Positions 1 to 10,974 of a stretch of DNA of 64,000 nt are shown one piece after another (within the stretch, counting starts at the first letter, position 1; every line of letters starts with the position of its first letter). Both the position numbers and the translations under genes were made by a program. Below the pieces are notes generated by a model. That model was not told where the DNA came from. It searched no databases and saw only the letters and a program-made list of their open reading frames with translations. The DNA is taken from the NCBI GenBank assembly GCA_949317995.1, contig OX439039.1, positions 77,606,002 through 77,670,001 on the forward strand. The letters are read 5' to 3'. The DNA is from Acholoe squamosa (taxonomy: Eukaryota; Annelida; Polychaeta; Phyllodocida; Polynoidae).

Positions 1-435
1 CACTGGGCAGTTCACATGGAAGGGCCATTTGTATTAACAAAGCAATGACATTGCAACTGTCAGCAATAAAACATATTAGAATTAGCAATGCGCTTCGTTG
101 TTCGCAATGCTGTACCACTGTTGTCCTTAATACGATGGTATTTAAGTTTGCCATACAGCACCACTGCAGAAAAGTGTTATTGCCATTCATGATGAAATAT
201 CTCTGCAGTTCAGCCTTGTGTAATACCACAGTATACATGACACAGTACCATCGGAGTTTATGCTGCAATGTTCCCTTAATGTACAAAGCAGATACACCAC
301 AGTTTAAAATGCCCTGCTACTGATGTTTGCAATACATCTGTTCACTGCAAAGTGATACAATAGTTCACAATGATAGTATCACTGATATGAACAGGTTCAC
401 AATGAATTGTTTGTTTGTAATTCTTTTATTTATAC

Positions 436-1330
436 AGGCCAAATTGTCAATTGACAGTTCACAATGCAATGCCACCATATTTCACCATATGATGTTACCA
501 CAGTTCACAATGCAATACCACCACAGTTCACAATATGCTGTCAAAACTGTGTCACCACAATTCACAATGTGGTGACATCAGAGTTCAAAATCAGGTGTCA
601 ACACAGTTCACAATGTAATGTCACCACAGTTCACAATGAAATGACATGACATCACAGTTCACAATATAGTGTTCACAACAGTTCACAATGTTGTGATAGT
701 TTATGGTCTGTTGCCAACACAGTTCACGATGTGTTGCCACCATAGTTTATGATGTTGTGTCAACACAGTTCACAATGTGTTGCCACCTCATGATGTGATG
801 TCACCACAGTTCACAATGATTGTGTTGTCACTGCAGTTCACAATGTGTTGTCACTGCAATTCACAATGTAGTGTCAACACAGTTCACAATGTGGCATCAC
901 CACAGTTCACAATATGATGTCACCACAGTTCAAGATGTAGTGTCAACACAGTTCACAATATGATGTCACCACAGTTCAAGATGTGATGTCACCACAGTTC
1001 ACAATGTGGTTCCCACAGTTCACAATGTGGTGTCACCACAGTTCACAATAGTATTACCGCCCACAGACCTGAACAGTTGGGAAATTTTTCAGGCCTTTAA
1101 TAACTTTGGAAAGAATGAGAGTTGAGCCAAAAGATTTCATATATAGTATCTAGGGAGGGCAATGGAGTACTGGTAATCTTAGTTCAAAGTAGAAATATTT
1201 TTTTGACCACAGTTCACAATGTAGTGTCACAACAGTTCACAATGCGATGTCACCTCTGTAGTTTGAAATGTTGCGTAATCAGAGTTCAGAAAGAGCAATG
1301 ATACTGTAGTTCACAATACAATACCACTGT
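436..1330. repeat. ~22-bp minisatellite (CACCACAGTTCACAATG unit)
   Basis: The unit CACCACAGTTCACAATG plus about five variable bases (GTGATGT-like) recurs many times, with a short unique interruption at about 1060-1200. Copies become more diverged towards both ends. Confidence 0.9.
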
Positions 1331-2010
1331 CCTGAACTATTTCTAGATTTCCTTTAGGTACACCAATACTGTGCCAGTGATATGAGCAAGGTTAAACTGT
1401 CGTGTAACTGCAGAATATGACACAACTCCATTTTCACTGCCGTGCTATTGTAGTTCACAATACAATGCCACTGCAGTTCTCAATGGCGTGTTGCTGCAAT
1501 ATATCATGACTGTGTCATAAAATGATAAAGTACAACTGCAATTCATAATGTCATGGAAATGCAGTTTACTATACAGTACCAGAAAAGAGTAATGTGGTGT
1601 CATTGTGATTCACAGAGAAGTCATACTGTAGGTAACAATACAGTATCATTTCTGTGAGGTTTCAAATGTGGTGGTACTGCAATTTAGATTGTGGTATAAC
1701 TTTCATAAAGAAATTGACCATGTGGTGTCAGTGTAATTTAAATTCTTGTACTGTTGTTTGGCTTCCGATGGGACTGCCATTTGCAATGTAGCGCCCACTC
1801 TATTATAAAGAAGTTAGCAAAGTAATGCTCTTGCTGCTCATGGTACATGGCCACTTCATCAGTGGGCTCTTACTGCAATAGATATTACAGTGGTACTGAG
1901 TATCACAATGCAGTGCAACCTTTATGGACAAGTTCATATTCTAGAGGCATTGCAGTTCACTATGCAATACCAATTCTAGAAACAGGTTAGCAATGTCATG
2001 GCACCATAGT
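1331..2010. repeat. Highly degenerate continuation of the CAGTTCACAATG minisatellite
   Basis: Fragments such as GCAGTTCACAATGC and GTGGTGTCA continue at irregular spacing to about 2010. Similar traces occur at 45-435. No gene is seen. Confidence 0.55.
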
Positions 2011-2232
2011 TCGCAGTGCAGTGCTACAGCATATCCTAACACACTCTCGATATAAGTCAACCAACGCAAAGCTCTGCCATCATTCACACTCCAATGCCAG
2101 CGTGATATATGCAATGTCATTGCCATTGAAAATACTAGAGGGCATTTAACAACTATATTGAATAACATAAATGTGAAATAGCCCACCTACAGCTACTCTC
2201 AATCCATCTTCTGCGCCAATCATCTTGCACCA

Positions 2233-2349
2233 AATGGGCACACCAAAAAATTAATTCACCATTGAAACAACATTGATGACTGGTTGATCAATGTTCATCA
2301 ACTGGTTGTTAATGTTGATTCAATGTTAATTCAGGATTCTCTGCCCAAT
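2233..2349. mobile_element. Short palindromic element, TGGGCA/TGCCCA termini
   Basis: The element starts TGGGCACA and ends TGCCCA. Its interior alternates GTTGAT and ATCAAC motifs that fold back on themselves. It belongs with the copies at 2976 and 3360. Confidence 0.5.
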
Positions 2350-2975
2350 GCGCAATGCCATTATGCAGACTCTTGATAATTTGAATGGACTAATTTCTGC
2401 ATTATTATAGTACACTATAGCCATTGCATTTAATGTTGTCCTACCGCTACCCTAGGGTTACTATGGTTCAAGTCTCGGTATCACTAATTCTTGCATTGAG
2501 AATTCATTGTTATTGGTTTATACACAAACAGGTTAAATCCTGAAAAAGACCCCGCTGATGCATGAAGTATTCACATCTTTTTTTTTTCTCTTCACTAACC
2601 CCACTAATTTACATATTTTCAGTCTAATACTATTGTCAACACGGAATGAATGCAAGCTAACAAGGGAGGATAGGGTATTATGGGCTTAGGGGAATTCTAA
2701 TTAGTCAATCCTCACGAGTTTGACCACAATTTACACATCGCTCAATGACCTTTTTCATTGAAATACTTGAATCAAATAGATATTGCTTTAGATTTTGTCC
2801 ACAGGTTTCTTATGAGGTACACTTTACACTGGCAAAAACTTTAAGGTGTGTTTTCGAACTTTGATTTCCTGTCAAATTCCGGCCAAACTCGTGAGAAACA
2901 ATCAATTCAGGACTACCTAACTGCCAGCAGACTAAAGTATACGGTCATGGGTAATTTGGCCGAGGTGCATTGCCG

Positions 2976-3174
2976 AGTGGGCACAAAATGTTGAATCAAT
3001 ATTGAAATAATGTTGATCGATAACGATCAAATCTATTTCAATGTTGGATCATCGTTGAATAACGTTGATCAATAATGATCAAATTTATTTGAAATGTTGA
3101 ATCAACGTTGAAATAATGTTGATCAAATCGTGAACGACATTTTTTCAATGTTAATTTAACTTTTATTGCCCACT
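2976..3174. mobile_element. Palindromic MITE, AGTGGGCA ... TGCCCACT
   Basis: This is the best preserved copy of the family: perfect 8-bp terminal inverted repeats and an interior of ATGTTGAATCAA/TTGATCAA motifs, 199 bp long. There is no coding capacity, so it would need a transposase from elsewhere. Superfamily unknown. Confidence 0.6.
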
Positions 3175-3359
3175 GGGAATGCTTTCCATGGCTCTTCCGT
3201 GAAAGGCATAACGACCAGTCTGTATAGCCTACAGTGGGTTAATTCTACATTAATGTGGAGATCACAGATGTGGATGCGACAACAGTTTCCAATTGCCATC
3301 TTGTATCTATACATGAGATTGTCGTCATTGCTCGGACTAGAATTGACACCTTAATACAA

Positions 3360-3465
3360 AGTGGGCACAAAGATCAATTCAACATTAAATCAACATTGAT
3401 TTGATCAATGTTGATCAGCCAGTTTTCAATGTTGATCCAAGATTGAACTCCTTCATATGCCCATA
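3360..3465. mobile_element. Diverged third copy of the GTGGGCACAAA element
   Basis: Begins GTGGGCACAAAGATCAATTC, continues with AACATTGATTTGATCAATGTTGATC, split here as AACATTGATTTGATC and AATGTTGATC, and ends near ATGCCCAT. It is the same family as 2976-3174. Confidence 0.5.
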
Positions 3466-3469
3466 TTGG

Positions 3470-4075
3470 ATTCAATCTTGTCACCTTTGGTTCCTATAGA
3501 ATCCTCAGGAGCCTCGTCGTGTTTAATATATAACAAACCTTAACTTTAGATCACCAACACTTATTATGAGAATTGATATTAATCATAGGACGCAGCCATT
3601 CTATGTATAGCTAACTGTATACTGATCCACCATTACAGTAAGAAATCCCCTTTAAAAGAATATATTTTCAAAGTACCATTTCGTAATAGTAGTAGTAGTA
3701 GTAGCTATTGCAGAAAAACGCCAACTAAGGGCAATTGATACACATCATTCCTATAGAAAATGTCAATTCTCATTTCATTTTATGACTATTCGAACTCCTA
3801 GGCTCCGGCCAATAGCATGCCATTTCCCATCTTGTACTCTACCTGTACACGTTACTTATTAAACCCCTACTACGAAGGGATTATCTTATGGGTATTTTGT
3901 GGTTATTATTATTAGCGTGTGTCCGAGGACAAGTTAATATGACATAAATTATGTATATGAATATATAGTATAGTAGATATTTTAGTATGAGCACCGAGCA
4001 CCACTTGCAGACAACACGTCATAGTTATGGCAATAAATACATATGAATAATAACATAGTCTAACCCTTTGCGGTC
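3470..4075. other. Intergenic or intronic DNA, nothing recognised
   Basis: There is a GTAGTAGTAG run at about 3690-3705 and otherwise AT-rich sequence. No splice-bounded coding frame, RNA gene or repeat was identified. Confidence 0.5.
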
Positions 4076-4079
4076 CGCA

Positions 4080-4385
4080 TGGTGCAGCAAAGGGCATGAT
4101 GCCTCATGATGCATTCACCGCAGCCCTAGCGAGTAACTCGACAAGGCTGCTGCAGCGCATCATGCCTACCCTTTGTGAGTGGATCAACAATGCAGGGTTG
4201 GTGCATTGAGCGTGAATGCAGCCATGGTCAATTGCTGACCACGGTCGCATTCATGTACTAAGATGACCAACATGCATTATAGTATAAAATACTATACAGC
4301 TTTTATTCGCTATGCGGCCTTAATGCATTATGCTCCTTTTTTGCACCATGCGGCCTTTAATGGGCATTAACACACTGCAGGAAAA
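4080..4385. repeat. GATGCAT fold-back repeat, copy 1
   Basis: Contains CATGATGC, GCCCTAGCGAGTAACTCG, TGCAGCGCATCATGCC and GCATTAT motifs shared with copies at 12.7, 30.2, 31.2, 37.6 and 48.6-50.2 kb. Complementary blocks can pair within the copy. Confidence 0.55.
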
Positions 4386-4389
4386 GGTT

Positions 4390-5235
4390 ATCGTGGGGAT
4401 GATATCTATGCGTGAGAATATATTCTTATACCATTAGTAATTTAAGTGTAGGTCACGCCGAGTCTATAATGCCCTTAAACACTGAATACTTGCCGTAACC
4501 ATAGTAATATTATAATGCCTCATATCAGTAGCCATGGTGACCTAATGTATTTATAGCGTTTTAATGCCCCTAGCATTAGAACAGCGGCCAAAGAGGTCTT
4601 TTATCTAGCTGTAGACACCCTATTAAGGGTGATCACCTCCCCTACTGGCCATTGCACCTTATGCAGATGTATGACAGTAAAGGTAACTCTATCAGTAAAT
4701 ACCTACATCATTTCTTTACAAACATACACATATATAGGTATATATCATACATTTAATCAAAATAATGCTCTGGGTATCAATTCACTAATCAATTGCTAAT
4801 GTTATATTCTACTGAGACGGGTGTTGTTGCATTGGGAAATAGCAATTTATATCATTCTGTTTGCAAATAGACTAATTATAACTGTAATTATCAGCACAGG
4901 GTATCATCATTTCAAGCTTGAAATGTAATGGTATTGTTATCATTAGCAGTGTATAATAAAATATTATCATCATTATAACGAGCTTTCCTCTTTGCTTCTG
5001 CACATTGAATCTCATGAAGTTTACATTTGTTCCCTGCGATTTTAGCGACTCATTTTAGTGACTCGCGATTTTAGCGACTCTTTTAGGGACTCGCCTACAA
5101 AAGTAAACCAAAGGATTGAAAACAAAGCCCTGTTGTCAGTGTTATTGTTGCAGTTGGCACCCCATAGTGTGAAGAACTATATACAGGTCTTAATACCTAC
5201 AACTGTGGTGGAGGGGTAGCTGGGGCCACCCTGGC
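4390..5235. other. AT-rich DNA, nothing recognised
   Basis: Short GCGATTTTAGCGACTC repeats occur at 5034-5095. No gene or mobile element is recognised in the rest. Confidence 0.45.
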
Positions 5236-5239
5236 TGTC

Positions 5240-5500
5240 TCCACTTGGAGGTGGACGTGACTGCCTGAAAGTCATGCATGACTGACAGACACTTGTACTG
5301 AGAGGCAACCATGCCTGACTGAGAGACAGTCATGCATAACTGACAGATGACAATGCATGACTGATAGTCAATCATGTATGACTGACAGACTTATGGATGA
5401 CTGACAGACAATTACAGGTGACTGACAGTCACTCATGTGTGACTGACAGACAGAAATCCTTGACTGACAGACAAAACTGCCTAAAAGTCATACATGCTCG
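5240..5500. repeat. ~20-bp minisatellite (ATGACTGACAGACA)
   Basis: The core ATGACTGACAGACA, with CATGC spacers, recurs at roughly 20-30 bp spacing. The last copies are diverged. Confidence 0.8.
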
Positions 5501-5854
5501 ACCGTCATTCATGTGTGACCAGTTGCGCTGGACTGACGAAGCGCTCTGTGTACTTCAGTTATGGTATTCATTCCTTTCAGACTTGGGTAAGTTACAGTAA
5601 GGATAGCCCCAAAAGCAGATGTGCCTTACCACAGTGTAGGTTTCAGTGAAAGCCTCTCTCTAACCCGTACCTTCTCCGAACATCAATAAACCCGCAGTGT
5701 CAGCGAGACTTGCAGTATAGGAAAATAAATGCTCTCTGATCTAATGAACCCCTCTTGTTTACAGGTCTTATATTTTTAGGAAAGTTTGCCTGTTTAGCAT
5801 GCACAATGTTTATCCCTTTCTAATTGGTTGCCATAGAGAGAGACCATGTGTATC

Positions 5855-6060
5855 TCATGACGTCATATGGACGTTATGATGTCACTGGGACCGTGCCATG
5901 ACATAGATTAGACCATATGACGTCATGTGGACATTGTGCGCTCCGTGATGACGTCACATGGACCTCGTGACGTCACATGGACCACACCATTGCGTCACAC
6001 AGACTGTGTGTACCTCATGACGTCACATGATCCTTATGACGTCACATTCCATACAGACTT
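5855..6060. repeat. Tandem repeat bearing six TGACGTCA palindromes
   Basis: Perfect TGACGTCA octamers are at 5858, 5918, 5949, 5968, 6018 and 6037. Most are embedded in TGACGTCA(C/T)ATGGAC-like units, with near-matches such as TGATGTCAC and TTGCGTCAC. The octamer is the canonical CRE bound by CREB/ATF proteins. The array could act as a regulatory cluster or be an incidental minisatellite. Confidence 0.75.
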
Positions 6061-6254
6061 TGAATATATGTCGTAAACACTGTGGCGTCACATTATGCAT
6101 CATCCCTGTTGTCAGGGTGCAACCCCCCTCCCCTATACCTCCAATTGCAGGCACAGTCTGTCACCTTGTTGAGGTTGCGGGCTTCGTCCATAGTTTTTTC
6201 AGCCTGCGTCCCCTCAGCTCTACTCCCCCATCCATGGAACGGTTCATCACATTC

Positions 6255-6435
6255 GCTTGTACTGTCAAGCCTATTCATTGGATTCATCTACTGTGTCAGA
6301 CCTTCTCTTCATTGTTTGGTACCGGTACTGTGTCAGGCCTCTCCATTGGTGGTACCACCCCTGTGTCATGCGTCCTTATTGGCTGGTATTTTCACTGTGT
6401 TAGCCCTACTGATTGGTTGATGCTCACTGTGTATC
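6255..6435. repeat. ~40-bp tandem repeat with ATTGG (inverted CCAAT) motifs
   Basis: Blocks of ACTGTGTCAGGCCT followed by CATTGGTGG-like sequence recur about four or five times. Each includes ATTGG or a close variant. Confidence 0.6.
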
Positions 6436-6474
6436 AAGAACCTTCACAGGACAGACCATAGTTTATCCTAGGTC

Positions 6475-6700
6475 TCATATTCATTATCTGCAGTCTGACA
6501 GCAAGTTGACAGTAGCTTGACAACAGTTTGACAGCAGATTGCCAGTGGTCTAATTCCTGCTCGATGGTAGTCTGACTGTATCCTGCTAGCAGTTTGACAG
6601 CAGATTGAGAGCTTTCTACTTGTTCCTCGATAGTAGCTCGACAGGAGCTTAATAAGTGTTTGACAGTACCTTTGCAACAGTCTGACAACAGCCCAACTTT
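6475..6700. repeat. Short tandem repeat (CAGTTTGACAGCAG)
   Basis: Degenerate 11-14-bp units such as GCTTGACAACAG, GTTTGACAGCAG and GTCTGACAACAG recur through the interval. Confidence 0.7.
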
Positions 6701-6769
6701 GCGTACGAGTGTACAATACGGGGAGGCATCAAACGCAGGAGGAGCCATCTCCCTTGACTCGCGCAATCC

Positions 6770-7416
6770 TCTTCTTGTTCTTCATAGGGTGACTCAAGTT
6801 ATCACACACGCTGCATCCTAGGACAGTGCCGGGGCAGATAGATCCTAACAATATTTTACATAGAAGAAATTATGTCGGAAGAGCTCTAAAACCTGCAGGA
6901 ATTTTCAGCCACCAGTCTAATGTCAAGAGAGACGAACAACAATAAGTCTTCTCGACCTTCCAAATAAATATATGGGGCTCACATCATCCATTGAAATCTA
7001 TGTATATACTGTGAAACATTCAAAAAGAGGCGTTCTACAACTAGAAATTAATGTCAAATGCCAAACTATATCCAGTGACTGCGCTTACCGGTATAGGAGA
7101 TCTAAAATTGGAAGCGAACATTGAATTTTTTTGTGAGGGTAGAGTATGACTGGATACAGAGATTAGGGAGAGCGGCACCTGATGGATTGTTTGGCGCCTG
7201 CAGAATGTCCCATCGTTTGTTTTTCTCTATGGTGCCAGCTGACTATACAGCTACTTTGTGTTGGTTGCACCCTTGCCTGCAGGTGGGTGCCGCGCCCACC
7301 TGGTCTGGTGGCGGCATAAGGAAGGTTTCAGCAGGGAGCGGTTGTCGTTATTATTGTGTGGTTTAACCAGAGAGGGGACAGGATCATGCCGTAGTCAGGT
7401 CCGCGAGGGGAGTGTG
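6770..7416. other. DNA downstream of the cystine-knot stop codon
   Basis: On the minus strand this would be the 3' UTR of the ligand gene. I saw no AATAAA on the minus strand close to the stop, so the transcript end is not placed. No other gene was recognised. Confidence 0.4.
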
Positions 7417-7852
7417 TCACTGCCGGTTGACAGCTGGGAGCACACTTTTCTTGCGGCGCCGCAGCAAGTTGGACCGCACCTGGCATTTGCAGCCAGCCGG
7501 TATACGGATGTAGTCCACGCGGAAACCCTCATTGGACCCGTATGTACGGCCTATGGCGTACACATACGAGAACTGTTGTACACAACGTGTGGCGTACGAG
7601 ATGCGTGGGTCTATGAACTGACACGGCCGGTTACGCAGGGATGGATGGCAAATGGTTTCGTAGAAAGACTGTGTAAAGTTCTTGCTTGAGAAGAGTTCGA
7701 GCACGAGACCGCTGGGATTTATGCCGGTGCGGCGGGGCTCAAACTCGGTGAGAGTTGGGCAGCAGTCCAGCTTAGGGTCCGAATGAAAGACCCGGTGTTC
7801 CCGCAGGTCCATCCCAGAGTTATCTGCCCGCAGATGACGTCTGTAGAACAAG
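7417..7852 (-). CDS. Terminal exon of a neurotrophin/Spatzle-like cystine-knot ligand
   Basis: The reading frame on the minus strand runs about 144 codons to a TGA at 7419-7417. It is preceded by a pyrimidine-rich tract and a CAG acceptor (AG at 7854-7853), so the exon starts at 7852 with the third base of a codon. Near the exon start (residues 4-8) is RRHLR, which contains the furin pattern R-x-x-R and would release a mature chain of about 136 residues. Cysteines lie at exon residues 30/31, 68, 77, 90, 121 and 123. The spacing and the final C-x-C match the six-cysteine knot of nerve growth factor. The segments QSFYETIC, ATRCVQQFSYVYA and YIRIPAGCKCQV align by eye with neurotrophins, while CPTLTEFEP and NFTQ resemble Spatzle ligands. 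N-F-T at residues 58-60 is a possible glycosylation site, and a basic RRRKK follows the knot. A secreted, dimeric receptor ligand is the likely product. Whether it is closer to neurotrophin or Spatzle is undecided. Upstream exons are not established. Confidence 0.8.
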
Positions 7853-7989
7853 CTGGAGGAAAAGAAAAGAAGAAGAAACAATAGATTAGAAACAAAATCA
7901 AATCTGATATCCTGATACCTTTATGATTACATTTAGCTGTACACATTATTTTGAAATTATTTTGCCCCTTATAGCATTCTATCAAGTTA

Positions 7990-8815
7990 AGGGGCGCTTT
8001 ACAGGCGGGGAAAAGTATATCACATCCTCATTATACCACTCAGACAAAACCATTTTGCACCTTATAGAATTTCCCTAATTCCATGGTGCCCCCAATATGT
8101 GGGAATGCGTTTCATACAAGGTACTGTGATAGAATAGCTACCAAATCTCAATAACTTGACAAGGGGGACAAACTAAAAACAAATAAGAGATAAAGGGGTT
8201 GATATGCTACAATTCCTTTTTCTTATTTTCGAGCCACACGAGGGTTGAAAGCATAGATAGGCTTGATTCCATGGACTTTATATCACATAGAAGTTCTATG
8301 GCTCAATCAGGAAAATAGAACATATCAAGCAGCTAGTACTTTCCTTTAATGCACATAATTTATCGTTTTATAGCAAGAATGCAGGTATGGCGAGAAACTC
8401 ATCAAAGTTGCGTTTATGCTTGCACTATCAGACCAATACATGGTGTACTAGTGCAGCACTCACTGGCAATGCAATAGTCCATCATGACAAATAGAGATTT
8501 GATGCATCATGCGGCCCTTAAGGAATTCCAGGTAGCACAGTCCCCACAGCAGGGTAGGCATTAGTCGGTGTTGTCGTGGGCCGCCTATGGACAGGAGGGC
8601 TTAGACATAGTGGTGGTGGCAACAGGCCGTGGCCACCTCATGTGTGGGAGTATAAGCTGCTGTAGTTTGCAGGCATCCCCTCCTCTTAACTACCCACACC
8701 CTGAGCTGCTCCCCCTACCTTGAGCTGCAATCTCCTGAGATCCTCCCCATCCTAAGCTCTTTCCCTTCCCTGCAGCAAAGGCGGAGGAAGCAAACTTTGC
8801 TAAACATAACTTTTA
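7990..8815. other. Presumed intron, mostly unique
   Basis: It lies upstream of the cystine-knot exon on its strand. A GATGCATCATGCGGCCCTTAA fragment, matching the fold-back family and split here as GATGCATCATG and CGGCCCTTAA, occurs at about 8498-8522. CTGAGCTGCTCC motifs near 8700-8765 resemble the repeat at 9.4 kb. Confidence 0.4.
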
Positions 8816-8819
8816 TATA

Positions 8820-9306
8820 CTGTAATCGTAGATATTTTCGCGAATTTCGCGGAAATCAAAAATTCGCGAATTTAAGTACACCATGAAAAATTATCTAGGT
8901 AGTCTGGTCTGGGGGGTTGGGTGGGGATGGTGGCTGGGTGCCTGGGGGAATACTGTTGACAACCTACTGCTATGCAACTTCTGTAACTAAATTCTTGTGC
9001 ATGGTAACAAAACAAATTACACGCATTAACAAAATATGTAGTTAGTAATTTTACATGTGAAAATAGATATTGATTTTCACCAGCAAACACTAAGTTTGAG
9101 GTACCACTGGTCCATGGATTCATGTGTTTTGAATGGATGGGACTGGGTGGGGAAGGGGTAGGCTAAAGGGAGGGGGTCTTGGGATCTTGTTCACAGAAGA
9201 TGGGTGATTAAAAAAATCGGAAATTCACAAATTTAAATACAAGTGAAAATGCATTTTAATGCAAATTCGCGAAAATTTATACACACAAAAATAAGTACGT
9301 TTACAG
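8820..9306. mobile_element. MITE with CTGTAA termini and TA target duplication
   Basis: Termini CTGTAATCGTA and TACGTTTACAG are inverted repeats continued by TTTTCGCGAATTT inside. The element is flanked by TA at 8818-8819 and 9307-9308. A TA duplication fits the Tc1/mariner superfamily. No transposase frame is present, and the 487 bp are non-autonomous. Confidence 0.65.
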
Positions 9307-9319
9307 TAGTCTTATATAG

Positions 9320-9375
9320 AGGACCTTCCCATTATTGGGGGGCCCAGGTCCCCTCCCCCCCTTTCCTATGCCCCT
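9320..9375. mobile_element. Fragment ending CCTATGCCCCTG
   Basis: GGGGGGCCCAGGTCCCC followed by CTATGCCCCTG is the reverse complement of the CAGGGGCGTAGG-type terminus seen in the element at 43186. Only one end is visible. Confidence 0.35.
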
Positions 9376-9394
9376 GCTGCAGGCTGAATTGCTT

Positions 9395-9975
9395 CAAACA
9401 CCATGAGCTGCTCTCTTCACCCTGAATTGCTCCTCCATCCCCAGCTGCTCTCTTCACCCTGAGGTGCTTTCTTCACACTGAGCTACTCTTCTCCCCTTGA
9501 GCTGCCCCTCTCTCCCTTGAGCTGCTCCTCGCCCCCAGGTGCGCTCCTCACCTTGAGCTGCTCTTCTCACCCTAGGCTTGAGCTGCTCTTCTCACCCTAG
9601 GCTGCCCACTTTAATCTGGGCTGCTCCCTCACTCTGAGCTCCTCCATATACCATGAGTTGCGCAACATCACTTCAGCTATTTCTAACATCCTTGACTGCT
9701 GGGATTCCACTCCCTCCTCCCCACAACTGCTCCCCACTCCCTTAAATGCTCCTCCAACCATGAACTTCTCCCCAAAACATTAGCTGCCTCCCAAACCATG
9801 AGCTGTTCCCCATCCATGAGCTGCTCCTCAAACCATGAGCTGCTCCCCACCACACCTGAAGCTTCTCCCTACACCATCAACCATCCCCCACCTTGAGCTA
9901 CTCCTCCCCCACCATGAGCTGCTCCCCTAGCTGCTCTGAGTTGCTGCTCCCATGCCGTGAGCTGCTCCCGCATCA
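9395..9975. repeat. Degenerate ~20-bp minisatellite (TTGAGCTGCTCCTC)
   Basis: GAGCTGCTC with C-rich spacers recurs more than fifteen times with variable spacing. Open frames here are compositional. Confidence 0.75.
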
Positions 9976-10204
9976 GTATTACAGCAGCACATGTCAGCTG
10001 AGCAAACAGCTTAACCCCTTGCATGTCGCCCACAGGGCACAAGGTGACATACTGCCCCATGTCGGTCTAATTAATTCCTGGTCTAAACTCAACCCTGGTC
10101 TAGGCAACATCTCAATGTTTAACCAGCCCCAACATTATCCCTGTCATTCCAGGAAGCGGAGCCTCATGTTATCACACTCTGCCAAACAATATGCCATTGT
10201 ACCC

Positions 10205-10300
10205 TGCCCAGCTCAATATGGCCCAGCTCCAAGCAATCCCACCCTACCCAGCTCCAAACCATCCAATCTTTCTCAGCACCAAAACACCACCAATCATTCA
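10205..10300. repeat. Outlying copies of the CCCAGCTCCAAACCATCC minisatellite
   Basis: A few units of the same 25-27-bp repeat that forms the array at 10975-11575. Confidence 0.6.
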
Positions 10301-10304
10301 AATA

Positions 10305-10412
10305 CAAGTCATTTCAGACCCAAAGTCATTTCAGACCCATAGTTATTTCAGACCCAAGTCATTTCAGACCCATGGTCATTTCCGACCCAGGTCATTTCCA
10401 ACCCATGGACTC
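10305..10412 (+). repeat. TCATTTCAGACCCA tandem repeat, left arm of an inverted pair
   Basis: About six units of roughly 18 bp (AAGTCATTTCAGACCC). The reverse complement forms a second array at 10857-10970, so the two arms could pair across about 445 bp. Confidence 0.85.
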
Positions 10413-10624
10413 AATTAAAGCTTGCATAATGCACGAATAGAGTCAGTATGAAACACTAGTCAGGGGTGGATCCAGAAGGGGTAGTCCAGGAGTGGCCTCA
10501 CTGCACATTTCATTTGAGCCTATCCAGCCAATGACTGTACGTCACACCACACGCAGCAATGGGCAGCCACTCGCTGCCCATCAGCAGTAGGCTGCCCATC
10601 GGCAGTAGGCTGCCCATCGGCAGT

Positions 10625-10715
10625 GATAGTGGAATTATATGATTTGGGATGAATAGTGAACCAAATAATCAAACTCCAAGATCTAATAGGACTAGAAACA
10701 ATTAAAGGGCTAAGG
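10625..10715 (-). mobile_element. Fragment matching the interior of the 24961-25361 MITE
   Basis: GATGAATAGTGAACCAAATAATC and the following CTAGAAACAATTAAAGGGCT (first one split: GATGAATAGTGAACC, AAATAATC) are the reverse complement of 25115-25190 inside the MITE at 24961. Ends are unclear. Confidence 0.6.
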
Positions 10716-10856
10716 ATACAGCCCCTATGCCATAGAACTAGAAGACTAACAATAGTATCTGTGCTCCCTCCACCCCTGGTGTAAACTTGGAATATGGGAG
10801 AGGGGCTGCAGGCACTGCTGGAGTAGGCCCAGGGGAGGGGGTTGTGATGTCATATG

Positions 10857-10970
10857 GGTTGGAAATGACTTGGGTCTGGAATGGATATGGGTCTGAAATG
10901 ACTTGGGTCTGAAGTGACCACGGGTCTGAAATGACTGGGTCTGAAATGACTTTGGGTCTGAAACAACCTG
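10857..10970 (-). repeat. TGGGTCTGAAATGACT tandem repeat, right arm of the inverted pair
   Basis: Units of TGGGTCTGAAATGACT are the reverse complement of the 10305-10412 array. Confidence 0.85.
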
Positions 10971-10974
10971 ATAC

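Noticed and set aside
2435..2500. B-box-like GGTTCAAGTCT as a tRNA or SINE head
   Set aside because: No convincing A box at the right distance and no pairing stems.
6027..6461. 144-codon plus-strand frame
   Set aside because: It overlaps tandem repeats, with another frame of 112 codons open alongside. No domain is recognised.
7121..7689. Plus-strand open frames of 81 and 143 codons across the cystine-knot exon
   Set aside because: They are shadows of the minus-strand coding exon and show no domain of their own.
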